The translations under genes and the position numbers were made by a program. The notes below the pieces were generated by a model, which was not told where the DNA came from, ran no database searches, and saw only the letters and a program-made list of their open reading frames with translations. A stretch of 36,254 nt of DNA from Burkholderiales bacterium (GTDB lineage: Bacteria; Pseudomonadota; Gammaproteobacteria; Burkholderiales; Usitatibacteraceae), in the NCBI GenBank assembly GCA_026125445.1, contig JAHCLE010000017.1, positions 1 through 36,254 of the forward strand, given 5' to 3'. This document shows, piece after piece, positions 18,530 through 26,459 of this stretch (its first letter is position 1; each line of letters starts with the position of its first letter).

Positions 18530-20482
18530 TCACTCCCCGCCGCGCTTGACCACCGGGATCGCCACGCGGGACGCCTCCCGCACCACGACCTCGATCGACG
18601 TGTCCCGCCTCTCGCCGGACTCCCAAGGCAGCGGCAGCGTCTCGTCGAGCACGCGGATCACCCGCGTCCCGGCCGCCACGAACGGGAACTCGAACCGGCC
18701 CAGGGCGTCGGTTCGCGTCGCGAAGCGGCCGTCGAGATACACGGTGACGCCGGCGGCGCCGGCCTCGCCCGCCTCCTGCGTGCCGGTGCGGTTGGCATCG
18801 AGGAAGACCACGCCCTCGATGCTCCCCCCGCCGGTGCCGGGCGCGCCGCCCAGGGGCACGCTGCCGGTGCCGGCGCCTTCCTCGTAGCGAAGCACCAGGA
18901 AGTAGGAGCGCGAGTCCGCCGGCAGGAACAGCGTGTCCGGCGGAGGGGCCAGCGGATCGAGCGACTGCGATTGCCGCTGCCGGCCGTTGGAGTAGATGTA
19001 GTTGCCCTCCAGCGACCAGTTGGCGTCGACCCGCCACAGCAGGCTCACGTTGGCGCTCGTGCTTCGGCTGCCGTCCCCGCGCCGCTCCGTGCTCGCGTTC
19101 CCGAGCATCGTGATCTCGTTGCCCAGCGGCGCCGAGAACGACACCGCCCCGCCCCGGATCGATCCCGCGGCGTTCTCTCCCGACTCGCGCCCGAACCCGA
19201 GGCTGGTGTTGAGGGCCCAGCCCTGCGGCAGGTTCCACGCGTGGTCCAGCACCACGCGCCGCACGCGGATGCTGCCGCCGCTCGTGCCGTCGATCCGCGC
19301 CCCGCTGCTTCCCCATTCGTTCTGGAACCGGGCGTCGGCGAACACCGAGCCCCCGCTTCCCGAATAGTCGCGATAGGAGCCGCCCGCGCCGAGGTTGAGG
19401 GAGCGGCTGTACCGCCAGCGCCCCGTGGCCGACACGTAGACCCCCGATTCGTCGGGTCGCGAGATCGAGCGCAGGGCGTCAACGTTCGCGTCGGCGGACC
19501 ACTGCCGCGTGCGCCACGAGCCGCGCGCATATACGCCCTCGGAATCGCTCGCCATGCCCTGGCCCGACCAGCTGAGCTTGGGGTCGAGCCGGAAGACGCC
19601 CCAGCCGTAGAGCGAGGTCCCGCGCTTCCACTCGCCCTCCACCCACATGCCGCGGCGCGTATCGTCCGTTTCGGTCGATCGCGTCTCGACGGCATTGGCC
19701 TGGATCGTGTGGGCGTCGCCCGTGGCGCGCACGGCCACGTGTGCCGAACGCGTGTCGCTGCTGTCCTCGGGCCGCGTGGGATTGCGGAACAGCGAGAGGC
19801 CGTCACCGCGCTCGAAGCGGAAGGCGCCGGTGAAGGGGCCGATGCTCTTTTGCGCCCCGAGGGTGGCGAGAGTGCCGGGCAGGGTGAGGAATCCCGACAC
19901 CGGGAAGCCCTGGAGCAGGCCCGGCTCACCAGCCGCGGCGATGAGCTGCGTCTGCAGCGCCGGGTTCAGCCATTCCGTGGCCGCTCCCCGCGCGTACCGC
20001 GAGGGCACGTAAACGCGCGAGGGCTGCCGCATGAGCAGGGGCGCGAGCGAGGGCGTCACGCCGAGCTCGTTGTTCACGACCCAGCCTCCCTCCATCGGCA
20101 GCCCACGCTGCCGCACCGTGATCGCGGTGCGGTCTTCCTCGAGGGCCAGGTTGGCGTCGATCGAAAGAGTGCCGTGGTTGGGCGTCACGACGACCCCGGT
20201 CGCGGTGAAGCCCCCGGCGCGCGAAGTGGAGAGGGAACCGGAGGGCTGCGTGCCCAGCCGCGTCTCCAGGCGCAGGAAGCGCGGCCAGCCGGCCGCGTCG
20301 TACGGGGCCTCCTTCGCCTCCGCTTCCGCCTCCTGGGTCGCCAGCCCTTCGATCACGCGATCGACGTACTCCGGCTCCGGCGGGGGAGCGGACTCGGCGG
20401 CAGGCTTGGCGGCGACCAGCCGGACCTGGGCGAACGCCGGCGCGAGCGCCGTCACGATCGCCGCGAGGGCCGCCCACCTCAA
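18530..20482 (-). CDS. Module A usher-like outer-membrane protein with C-terminal SdrD_B-like domain
   Basis: 650 residues. A signal peptide (RWAALAAIVTALAPAFAQ) is followed by a short Pro/Ala-rich linker and the motif EPEYVDRVIEGLA, shared with the module B homologue (PAYVDQLIEGVA). A long beta-rich region of alternating aromatic and polar strands suits an outer-membrane barrel. About the last 110 residues hold GGSIEGVVFLDANRTGTQEA and GRFEFPFVAAGTRVIRVLD, resembling SdrD_B or carboxypeptidase-regulatory Ig-like folds. The position after a chaperone suggests an usher, but I do not recognise the usher N-terminal domain and it is shorter than usual (about 800). The start is TTG 20482, overlapping the chaperone stop (TTGA); later starts would remove the signal peptide. 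Confidence 0.65.
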   Translation of the reverse strand: MRWAALAAIVTALAPAFAQVRLVAAKPAAESAPPPEPEYVDRVIEGLATQEAEAEAKEAPYDAAGWPRFLRLETRLGTQPSGSLSTSRAGGFTATGVVVTPNHGTLSIDANLALEEDRTAITVRQRGLPMEGGWVVNNELGVTPSLAPLLMRQPSRVYVPSRYARGAATEWLNPALQTQLIAAAGEPGLLQGFPVSGFLTLPGTLATLGAQKSIGPFTGAFRFERGDGLSLFRNPTRPEDSSDTRSAHVAVRATGDAHTIQANAVETRSTETDDTRRGMWVEGEWKRGTSLYGWGVFRLDPKLSWSGQGMASDSEGVYARGSWRTRQWSADANVDALRSISRPDESGVYVSATGRWRYSRSLNLGAGGSYRDYSGSGGSVFADARFQNEWGSSGARIDGTSGGSIRVRRVVLDHAWNLPQGWALNTSLGFGRESGENAAGSIRGGAVSFSAPLGNEITMLGNASTERRGDGSRSTSANVSLLWRVDANWSLEGNYIYSNGRQRQSQSLDPLAPPPDTLFLPADSRSYFLVLRYEEGAGTGSVPLGGAPGTGGGSIEGVVFLDANRTGTQEAGEAGAAGVTVYLDGRFATRTDALGRFEFPFVAAGTRVIRVLDETLPLPWESGERRDTSIEVVVREASRVAIPVVKRGGE

Positions 20483-21309
20483 GGCGCGAAGCGCATGTCG
20501 AGCGGCTGGCGGCTCTTGCCCCATTCCAGGTTGCCCTTCACGGTCAGCGGGTACTTGATGGCGGGCGGCTGCCGTCCTTCCTCCGTGACGGGCACGAGAG
20601 CGATGGTCCGGGTCGCCCCCGGCAGGATCGGCGACGGGTCGGGAGCGATCTCGAACTCCTTGCCGTCGGCGTCCTTCGCAAGGAGGAATCCCTCGAGCCG
20701 GCCGGTCGCATTGCCGTCGTTCCTCACGTCGACCACGGGCACGCGCCCCGCTTTCGATCCGGACACACTCGCGTTGGCGATCACGAGGTTCGGGGAGACG
20801 TCCCCGACCTTCGCATAGACGATCACGCCGATGCGCCCGGTGACGGGGAAGCTGAACGCCCCCTGGGCCACCTTCGTCGCGTCCAGTCCCTCGACCATCA
20901 CGGCGAAGCGGCATTCCTGCGCGGGAGCGTCGGCGGGCGGCGTGACTTCGAACCGGTAGCGGTAGCGGCCATTGGACGGGATCGAGAGCTCGCGTCGCTC
21001 GATGGCCACCCAGCGCCGGCAGCTTCCCGGGGCGAGTGCGCTGGAGAAGTCGACGGTGCCGTCCTCCTTGAGGGACCAGTCGGCCGTGTAGATGCGGAAG
21101 CGCCCGGTCTCGCGGCCCACGTGCTGCAGCTCGAGGATCTCGCGGCGGGTCTCGCCGGCCTTCACGGAGAGTTCCACGCGCGGCGGCGAGATGTAGAGCG
21201 CGAACTCCTGCGCGGCAGTGCCGAGCGGGAGTAGGGCCAGTCCGGCGAGCGCACAGGCGCCCGAATGCGGGCGCGAGCGGGACGGGGCGGGGCGATGGGC
21301 GGGGTTCAT
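20479..21309 (-). CDS. Module A PapD-like periplasmic chaperone
   Basis: 276 residues. Signal peptide (ACALAGLALLPLGTAAQ), then a first Ig-like domain opening FALYISPPRVELSVKAGET, the strand pattern of pilus chaperones, and a second domain with VRNDGNATGRLEGFLLAKDA and SPILPGATRTIALVP, close to the chaperone C-terminal domain. Two cysteines (GSCRRW; QECRF) may form a disulfide, and both are kept in module B. It would capture subunits in the periplasm by donating a strand. It starts 4 bp after the upstream gene and overlaps the usher-like start. The N-region before the signal is long (about 15 residues), so an internal start cannot be excluded. Confidence 0.75.
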   Translation of the reverse strand: MNPAHRPAPSRSRPHSGACALAGLALLPLGTAAQEFALYISPPRVELSVKAGETRREILELQHVGRETGRFRIYTADWSLKEDGTVDFSSALAPGSCRRWVAIERRELSIPSNGRYRYRFEVTPPADAPAQECRFAVMVEGLDATKVAQGAFSFPVTGRIGVIVYAKVGDVSPNLVIANASVSGSKAGRVPVVDVRNDGNATGRLEGFLLAKDADGKEFEIAPDPSPILPGATRTIALVPVTEEGRQPPAIKYPLTVKGNLEWGKSRQPLDMRFAP

Positions 21310-21313
21310 CGGG

Positions 21314-21778
21314 CTAGGGCGTATCGAGCTCGAAATGGAAGGCGAGGCGTTGCGTCTCCGTGGTCATCTGCCGGGCGTCGGTGGCGAGGTGGACGCGCAG
21401 CGTGTCCTCGAGCGCCGGTCCCGGGATCGCGCCCGAGTAGACGAGGGCGCGTTCTCCCGAAACCAGCCTGCCGCCGAGAAGCCTCCCCTGCGTGGTCCAC
21501 TCGGCCGTCACCGGCCCTCCGGCGTCCACCGGAAGGACCATGTAGATCCGTCCCTGGCGCCCCGCCCAGGCCCGGGTGTCGATCCGGACCTCGACGCGCA
21601 GGTTCATGTGCACCGTGTTGATGCCCGTCCGCAGCGATCCCGGCGCCCACTCCCAATGGGCGTTGGGCGGGAAGACCTGGCTGGCGGGATCCTCGAGCCT
21701 GAAGGTTTCCGCGAGGCACGCCGGCGCCAGCGCCAGCAGGCCGATCGCTGCCACCACGAGGGATCGCCTCAGCATCAT
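21314..21778 (-). CDS. Module A small conserved exported protein of unknown family
   Basis: 154 residues with a signal peptide (SLVVAAIGLLALAPACLA). I recognise no family. The best conserved part against its module B counterpart is VEVRIDTRAWAGRQGRIYMV (module B: VEVRLDTRAYVGRRGKIYLA), followed by a second shared block around SGERALVYSGAI / PGSRTLVYDGAI and a final FHFELD / FRFELD strand. Both are all-beta in appearance. The gene overlaps the tip-like gene (ATGA) and is 4 bp from the chaperone, so it belongs to the assembly unit. It could be an extra subunit, an anchor, or an adaptor. Confidence 0.7.
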   Translation of the reverse strand: MMLRRSLVVAAIGLLALAPACLAETFRLEDPASQVFPPNAHWEWAPGSLRTGINTVHMNLRVEVRIDTRAWAGRQGRIYMVLPVDAGGPVTAEWTTQGRLLGGRLVSGERALVYSGAIPGPALEDTLRVHLATDARQMTTETQRLAFHFELDTP

Positions 21779-22404
21779 GGCGCCGACAGCGTGTACGTCA
21801 CCTGGGCGGTGTAGGTGCCCTCCGGCCGCAACGCCGTGTTCGCGAACCTGAAGGTGTGGCAGTTCTCGCGCATCGTGCCCTGGGCGACGGTGGTGAGAAG
21901 CTGCGTGCCGGCCGCGAAGGTCCCCGCGGGAATCGCCGTGGGGTTCGGGTCACCGCCCAGGGCCGACACGGTCCAGCTGATCTCGCTGATCGGGATCGTG
22001 TCCCCGTTCGCGTTCACGAGGTTGGCGGGCGCGGTCACCTGCAGGCTGGCGTTCGCGGGCTGGGAATTGAAACGCCGCTGGTAGGCGGCCCCCACGTACA
22101 CCTGGGTCGGCGGCGTGCACACCGCGAAGTTGTCGTACGGGCTCTGGGACTGTGTGCTGTTGCTCGACATGGTCTGGGCCACGCCCGAGCCGACCTGCGC
22201 AGCCGGCACGGTGACGCTCACCGTGTTGACAGTGGCGCTGTTCTGCCAGAGGCCCGCGCCGTTGCCCACCATCATGAAGACGCGCGCCGGGTTGTTCGTT
22301 CCCAGCCCCGTGAGGATCCAGGCGTCGGCCGCGGGGGCAACGGCCACCGCCAGCGCAAGCAACGCCAGGAGGCGGAACCTCGGAAGAACTTGAACGCGGG
22401 ACAT
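21775..22404 (-). CDS. Module A minor or tip-like fimbrial subunit
   Basis: 209 residues, the same length as the module B counterpart. Signal peptide (LLALLALAVAVAPAADA), then a beta-rich domain with one cysteine pair (FAVCTPP; RENCHTF). The signature LQVTAPANLVNANGDTIP-SEISW is shared with module B. It ends AQVTYTLSAP, the tail common to all subunits here. The disulfide and single copy per module suggest a minor or tip subunit; adhesin function is inference. ATG 22404 (MSRVQV) is chosen because it begins a normal signal peptide; an upstream ATG at 22452 falls in the hairpin region. Confidence 0.68.
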   Translation of the reverse strand: MSRVQVLPRFRLLALLALAVAVAPAADAWILTGLGTNNPARVFMMVGNGAGLWQNSATVNTVSVTVPAAQVGSGVAQTMSSNSTQSQSPYDNFAVCTPPTQVYVGAAYQRRFNSQPANASLQVTAPANLVNANGDTIPISEISWTVSALGGDPNPTAIPAGTFAAGTQLLTTVAQGTMRENCHTFRFANTALRPEGTYTAQVTYTLSAP

Positions 22405-22426
22405 GACAGGGAATCTTCTCAGAATC

Positions 22427-22457
22427 CGGGGGCCCCGGCCATTGCCGGCCACCCCCG
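22427..22457 (-). terminator. Strong hairpin 1 between module A subunit and tip genes
   Basis: Arms CGGGGG (22427-22432) and CCCCCG (22452-22457), extended inside by GGCC pairs (22437-22440 with 22447-22450). No U-run follows. With the second hairpin it probably protects or ends the subunit message, lowering downstream gene expression. Confidence 0.5.
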
Positions 22458-22464
22458 AAAGGAA

Positions 22465-22491
22465 GCGGGGGCGGCGATTGCCACCCCCCGC
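22465..22491 (-). terminator. Strong hairpin 2 between module A subunit and tip genes
   Basis: Arms GCGGGGG (22465-22471) and CCCCCGC (22485-22491) with inner GGC/GCC pairs and a GATT loop, 27 bp after the subunit stop. It lacks a U-tract, so it is more likely an mRNA-stability or partial termination element than a full intrinsic terminator. Confidence 0.5.
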
Positions 22492-22517
22492 GGACTTGGC
22501 TCCTGGCCGCCCTGCGC

Positions 22518-23102
22518 TCAGGGGAGCGAGGCGGTGTAGGTGACCTGGCCGGACTTGGCCGCGGTGCCGCCGTAGGTACCTTCGGCGACGACGGCGCTGT
22601 TCGCGTAGCTGAACGTCCAGTTCGCGGTCTCGTTGAAGACGCGGTTGGTCGCCGTGAGGGTGACCGCCGTGCCGTTGCCGCTGGCGGCGAAGGCGGGGTG
22701 GCCGAGGGCGGCGTTGTCGCTCGTCGCCGAGATCGTCGTGTAGGCCAGCTGGTCGGCCGAGTCGTTCACCATCGGGCCCGGCGTGTTCGAGTTCAGCGAG
22801 ATGTTCCCGCCGTTGCCGCGCACCTGGACCGCGACCGTGGCGGCGGCGTTGACCGGGGTGCCATCACCCACGTTCGCGGCCGGCACGCTGATGGAGACCG
22901 TGTCCACGGCGGCGTTGTTGTTGGGGAAGGTGCCCGTGCCGACCTTCAGGAACAGGATCTTCGGGATCGTGACCTGGATGTTGAGCTTGGCGCTGGCGGA
23001 CAGGGGCGTGGCACCGCTCTGGAAGTTCGATTCGGCCGCCGCGAGGGTCGGGACGGCGAGGGCAACCGCGAGGGCGATCTTGGTGAGGTTCGAGGCTTTC
23101 AT
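22518..23102 (-). CDS. Module A lead (probable major) fimbrial subunit
   Basis: 194 residues. Signal peptide MKASNLTKIALAVALAVPTLAAA, then a single beta-rich domain with no cysteines. LNIQVTIPKILFLKVG near the mature N-terminus matches IPSFLYFRVG and YPRFLRFRVG of the module B subunits, and AATVAVQVRGNGGNISLN resembles their TVAVRANRGQVTIT. It ends GQVTYTASLP. AGGAG lies 8 nt upstream of ATG. First gene of its module, behind a 450-bp noncoding region and followed by two hairpins, as expected for the most abundant subunit. It recalls spore-coat-U and CsuA/B-type pilins in size and beta content, but I cannot place it in a named family. Confidence 0.7.
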   Translation of the reverse strand: MKASNLTKIALAVALAVPTLAAAESNFQSGATPLSASAKLNIQVTIPKILFLKVGTGTFPNNNAAVDTVSISVPAANVGDGTPVNAAATVAVQVRGNGGNISLNSNTPGPMVNDSADQLAYTTISATSDNAALGHPAFAASGNGTAVTLTATNRVFNETANWTFSYANSAVVAEGTYGGTAAKSGQVTYTASLP

Positions 23103-23554
23103 CTTGTTTCTCCTGTTTTCGATGGTGGATAGGTCACTCAGCTATCTTTTTTCGGCATCGGCCCCGGGTGCGCCTTGCAGCCTTTGCCGGAATCTCTGGG
23201 TTCTCTCCGGAACCGGGTTTCGGGCCTTTCGGAGTGTTTCGGGTTCTTCCTGGGGCTCCGTTACGTTTCTCGATCGACGGTGCCATTAGGCGCCCAAACG
23301 CCATTTGTTTCCGTGAAGGGACTCACAGAAACCCATGATTTATTGAAACTTTTGGGCGTTTTTCGATTACACCCGTAGCCCGGCTGCAACATGGCGCCCG
23401 TCGCGGGCGGCTCATCGAGATTCGGGCTGAGGACCGAACAGCAAGCTGTTAAATCCACTACACTTTCGGCGCGATACCCGTGCCACAATGGCGGGGCTCA
23501 CAGGGGCCCCGTCCGGTCCTGCGCCCGACAAGCAGAAATCCTCCGCAGGAGTCG
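23103..23554. promoter_or_regulatory. Divergent regulatory region, module A subunit / module B usher-like gene
   Basis: 452 bp without a gene, AT-richer than its surroundings, between divergent starts. About 23195-23350 aligns with the region upstream of the module B lead subunit (about 29065-29200), sharing CTCCGGAA-CC, GTTTTCG/GTTTCG, GGTTC...CTCCG-TT-CG, the CRP-like site and TGATTT...ACTTTT. A small inverted repeat GGCG-CCCAAA-CGCC lies near 23289. The stretch 23380-23554 looks like ordinary leader for the + gene, with AGGAG just before ATG 23555. I see no convincing sigma-70 -35/-10 pair and no recognisable riboswitch. Confidence 0.5.
23312..23327. promoter_or_regulatory. CRP/FNR-type palindrome upstream of module A
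   Basis: CGTGA-AGGGAC-TCACA matches the CRP consensus TGTGA-N6-TCACA at 9 of 10 conserved bases. It lies 210 bp upstream of the module A subunit start and 228 bp upstream of the module B usher-like start, so it could serve either. The homologous site before module B keeps the half-sites while the centre has changed. Confidence 0.5.
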
Positions 23555-25648
23555 ATGTCCGATAATCGCCGCGATTTCGCAGCGTTCGACCGCCCAGGTA
23601 CGCGGATGCGCCGGGGCGCGGCGACCATCGCAGCCACCCTCTTCTCGATATCGGCGCCCGCGCAGGAGGCGACTTCCTCCGCAACGACCGCGCCGCGTGC
23701 CGTCGCCCAGTCGGCGCCCATGGCCGGCATCACGAATCTCACCATCGCCGCGGGCGAGCGCCCGGCGCCCGCCCCGCCGCGTCCCGCGTACGTGGACCAG
23801 CTGATCGAGGGCGTGGCGCGGGAGGATGAGGCCCCCGCCGCGGCGGAGCCGGGCGACCTCACGCCGGGGTTGCGCGTCTGGTCGACGGAGTTCGTCCTCG
23901 ATCACCGCGAGGTGAGCGACATCGGAGCGACGACTTCGCCGGGCGTGGCCCTCCGGCACCGCCGCGAGACGGAGCAGTACGGCGATTTCGTCCTGGAGGC
24001 CGACGTGGCCCGGGGAGAGCGCTTCCCTTCGGAGCCCCGGCTCACGCGCGGCCGCTTCACGCTCTTCCACGACCAGTTCGCGCTCTCGGACTCCTGGACC
24101 GCAAGCTCGGTGCTGGGCACCTGGCGCTCGGCCATCTCGCCCTGGTTGTCGAGCTCCTACCGGATCAACCTGCCCTCTTCCCTCGCGGCCGGCGCATTCA
24201 CCACGGTGACCGGAAGGGATTCGGAGCTGCGCGCCGGCGTCGGAAGGATCGGGCGGCTGGTCGGCATGTCCGTCCAGGGCTTCGAGGCCCTGGACGGCAC
24301 GGTGGCGAGCGCCGATTACTCGAAGCGGCTGCGGGACGGCACGCTGCTGGGCGGCGGCGTCGTCTCGATCCAGGGATCCCGGGACGTGCCGGACCACGTG
24401 GCGGCCACGCTCGCGGCCGACATTCCCGTGACGCTACCGGGGATGGACGGGCGCATGAAGCTCCAGGCGGCGATGGACGACAACGGCGAGACCGGGTTCT
24501 GGGCCGACGGCCGCGTGAAGTCGGGCCGGTTCAATCACCGCATCGGCGCCTACCGGATGGCGCCCGACCTGCTCTTCGGCGAGATCACGCCGCAGAAGGA
24601 CAGCCGGGGCGTGTATTGGCGCGGCGACATGCGTGCCAGCGCGATGACCGCGAACGCCGGCCTCGACCTTTCGTCCACGAACCTCGACAGGAACCCCGCT
24701 CGCGGTGGCAGCGACGCGACCGAAGGCTACGGCAACCTTTCGCTGCGGCTGGACCGCTCCACCAGCGTGGGCGCGGGCCTGAGCCTTCGCGACGATCGCC
24801 CGCGCACGGCGACGGGACTGTCGAGCCGCCGGGGCGCGGTGAGCGGCTGGGTCTCTCGCGTCACTCCGTGGGGCGTGGCCCGGTTCGACGCGAACTACAC
24901 GCGAACCAACCTGGACGGGCGGGCGGACGTCACCCGCTACTACGCCTGGTCGCACGAGTGGCCGCTGGTGGGCGGCATGGTCTCGCCCAGCACGCTGGTC
25001 ACGTACACGAACGAGCAGGTCGACGGGCGTCCCGTGCGGCGTACCTCCGCGAACCTGCTGATGCGCGGGGACCTGCTCGGCCCCACGAGCTGGAGCGTTT
25101 CCCTCACGGCGGTCGACGTCGACGACGGGGAGGATTCCGAGCGCAACTACAACTCGGCGGTCTCGCTCGACTGGCAGGCCTCGCCCGAATGGCTGGTGCG
25201 GCTGCAATGGCAGCGAAACCAGATCCAGCCGACGGCCTCGAGCGCCCTCGTTCCCTTCACGAAGGACAACACCCTGATCCTCAGCGCGCGCTTCGAGGCC
25301 ATCGGGGGGACGCCTTACCCGCGCGTCGCGGCCGTGGGCGGGCGCTCGGGGACCGGCAGCATCGCGGGTACGCTCTTCTTCGACGAGAACCGCGACGGCA
25401 AGCGCCAGCCGACGGAGCGCGGCGCGGGCGGGGTCACGGTCCTGCTGGACGGCCGGCAGATGCAGGTCACGGACGCGGAAGGTCGCTTTTCGTTCGCGCT
25501 CGTGCCGCCCGGCGAGCACCGCGTGAGCGTGGTCCTCGAGCGCATCCCGCTGCCCTGGGGACTCGAGGACGAGGCGCCGCGGCCGGTGGCAGTGCAGGTC
25601 CGCGAGGACGCGAGGATCGAGATCGGGCTCACGCGGGTCGCGCCGTGA
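23555..25648 (+). CDS. Module B usher-like outer-membrane protein with C-terminal SdrD_B-like domain
   Basis: 697 residues, a distant homologue of the module A protein. Signal-like GAATIAATLFSISAPAQ, a Pro/Ala linker, PAYVDQLIEGVA, then a long beta-rich region with SYRINLPSSLAAGAFTTVTG and GRIGRLVGMSVQGFEALDG, stretches reminiscent of usher barrels. The C-terminus has GTGSIAGTLFFDENRDGKRQ and GRFSFALVPPGEHRVSV, an SdrD_B-like domain, ending LTRVAP. Of two starts, 23555 (MSDNRRDF, AGGAG nearby) and 23606 (MRRGAATI, a shorter and more typical signal peptide), the first is listed; the second is nearly as likely. Unlike module A, the gene is opposite to its chaperone, with stops 12 bp apart. Confidence 0.65.
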   Translation: MSDNRRDFAAFDRPGTRMRRGAATIAATLFSISAPAQEATSSATTAPRAVAQSAPMAGITNLTIAAGERPAPAPPRPAYVDQLIEGVAREDEAPAAAEPGDLTPGLRVWSTEFVLDHREVSDIGATTSPGVALRHRRETEQYGDFVLEADVARGERFPSEPRLTRGRFTLFHDQFALSDSWTASSVLGTWRSAISPWLSSSYRINLPSSLAAGAFTTVTGRDSELRAGVGRIGRLVGMSVQGFEALDGTVASADYSKRLRDGTLLGGGVVSIQGSRDVPDHVAATLAADIPVTLPGMDGRMKLQAAMDDNGETGFWADGRVKSGRFNHRIGAYRMAPDLLFGEITPQKDSRGVYWRGDMRASAMTANAGLDLSSTNLDRNPARGGSDATEGYGNLSLRLDRSTSVGAGLSLRDDRPRTATGLSSRRGAVSGWVSRVTPWGVARFDANYTRTNLDGRADVTRYYAWSHEWPLVGGMVSPSTLVTYTNEQVDGRPVRRTSANLLMRGDLLGPTSWSVSLTAVDVDDGEDSERNYNSAVSLDWQASPEWLVRLQWQRNQIQPTASSALVPFTKDNTLILSARFEAIGGTPYPRVAAVGGRSGTGSIAGTLFFDENRDGKRQPTERGAGGVTVLLDGRQMQVTDAEGRFSFALVPPGEHRVSVVLERIPLPWGLEDEAPRPVAVQVREDARIEIGLTRVAP

Positions 25649-25660
25649 GTGGCGCGACCG

Positions 25661-26455
25661 TCACGGGACGTTCGTGTCCACCTTCGCCCGGCCGCCTTCC
25701 CACTCGATGGTGCCCTTGATGCGGAAGGGCGGCACGAGCGGATCCTTTGCTCCGGAGCCGGGCTCCTGCGGCCAGAGCGGGATTCGCCGTGTCTCGCCCG
25801 GAAGGACGGGAAGGGGCGAGACCACCACCTCGAAGCTTCGACCCTTCGCGTCCGCGCCTTCGAGCACGCCGTCGGCGCGGCCCTGGGCCGTGCCGTCGTT
25901 CCGGATGAAGGCGACCGGCGTCGGGCGGCCGTTGACGGGCTCCATCGCCAGCCGTTCGATGGTCAGCGCCGGCTTCGCGTTGCCGACACGGACGTAGACG
26001 ATGACGCCGATGCGGCCCTGAAGCGGCATCTGGATGTTCTCGATCGGCGAGATCTGCGTGGCGATCGACCCCGGCTCGATCAGCAGCGCGAAGCGGCACA
26101 ACCCCTCCCGGGCGTCGGCGGGTACGTGCACCTCGAAGCGGTACTTGCGCCGCGACTTGCCCCCGACGCGCACCTTGAAGCGCTCGATGCGCACCCAGGG
26201 CCGGCAGGTGTCCGGGGCCAGGATGTCCGGCTGGAACTCCACTCCCCCGTCGCGGTTGAGGGTCCAGTCGGAGGTCCGCAGGCTGTAGTCGGCGACCGCG
26301 AGATCGTCGTTTCCGATCTCGAGGGACTCGCGCAGCACCTGCCCGGGCTTGGCCTGCAGCTCGAAGCGCGACGGCGTCACATTCACGGCGAACTGGGCCG
26401 TGGCCGCGAGGGGGGCCAGCAGCAGGCCGAGTGTCAGTGCGCGCAGGCGGTACAT
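25661..26455 (-). CDS. Module B PapD-like periplasmic chaperone
   Basis: 264 residues. Signal peptide (LRALTLGLLLAPLAATAQ), first Ig-like domain beginning FAVNVTPSRFELQAKPGQV, cysteines in DTCRPW and GLCRF matching those of module A, QGRIGVIVYVRVG (module A GRIGVIVYAKVG), then a second domain with FIRNDGTAQGRADGVLEGAD and LPVLPGETRRIPL. These are the landmarks of pilus chaperones in a divergent form. ATG 26455 starts a normal signal peptide and is 4 bp after the upstream stop. The long VPPFRIKGTIEWEG near the C-terminus matches module A (YPLTVKGNLEWG), so the pair are true homologues. Confidence 0.75.
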   Translation of the reverse strand: MYRLRALTLGLLLAPLAATAQFAVNVTPSRFELQAKPGQVLRESLEIGNDDLAVADYSLRTSDWTLNRDGGVEFQPDILAPDTCRPWVRIERFKVRVGGKSRRKYRFEVHVPADAREGLCRFALLIEPGSIATQISPIENIQMPLQGRIGVIVYVRVGNAKPALTIERLAMEPVNGRPTPVAFIRNDGTAQGRADGVLEGADAKGRSFEVVVSPLPVLPGETRRIPLWPQEPGSGAKDPLVPPFRIKGTIEWEGGRAKVDTNVP

Positions 26456-26459
26456 GGCT

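Noticed and set aside
18207-18887. + strand frame bridging the end of gpsA and the usher-like gene
   Set aside because: Out of frame with gpsA and antisense to a protein-like gene; no signal peptide, domain or ribosome-binding site.
23103-23400. c-di-GMP (GEMM) or glycine riboswitch before the module A subunit
   Set aside because: A few GCAAAGG and GGAGAGA stretches recall riboswitch motifs, but the required paired elements and order are absent.
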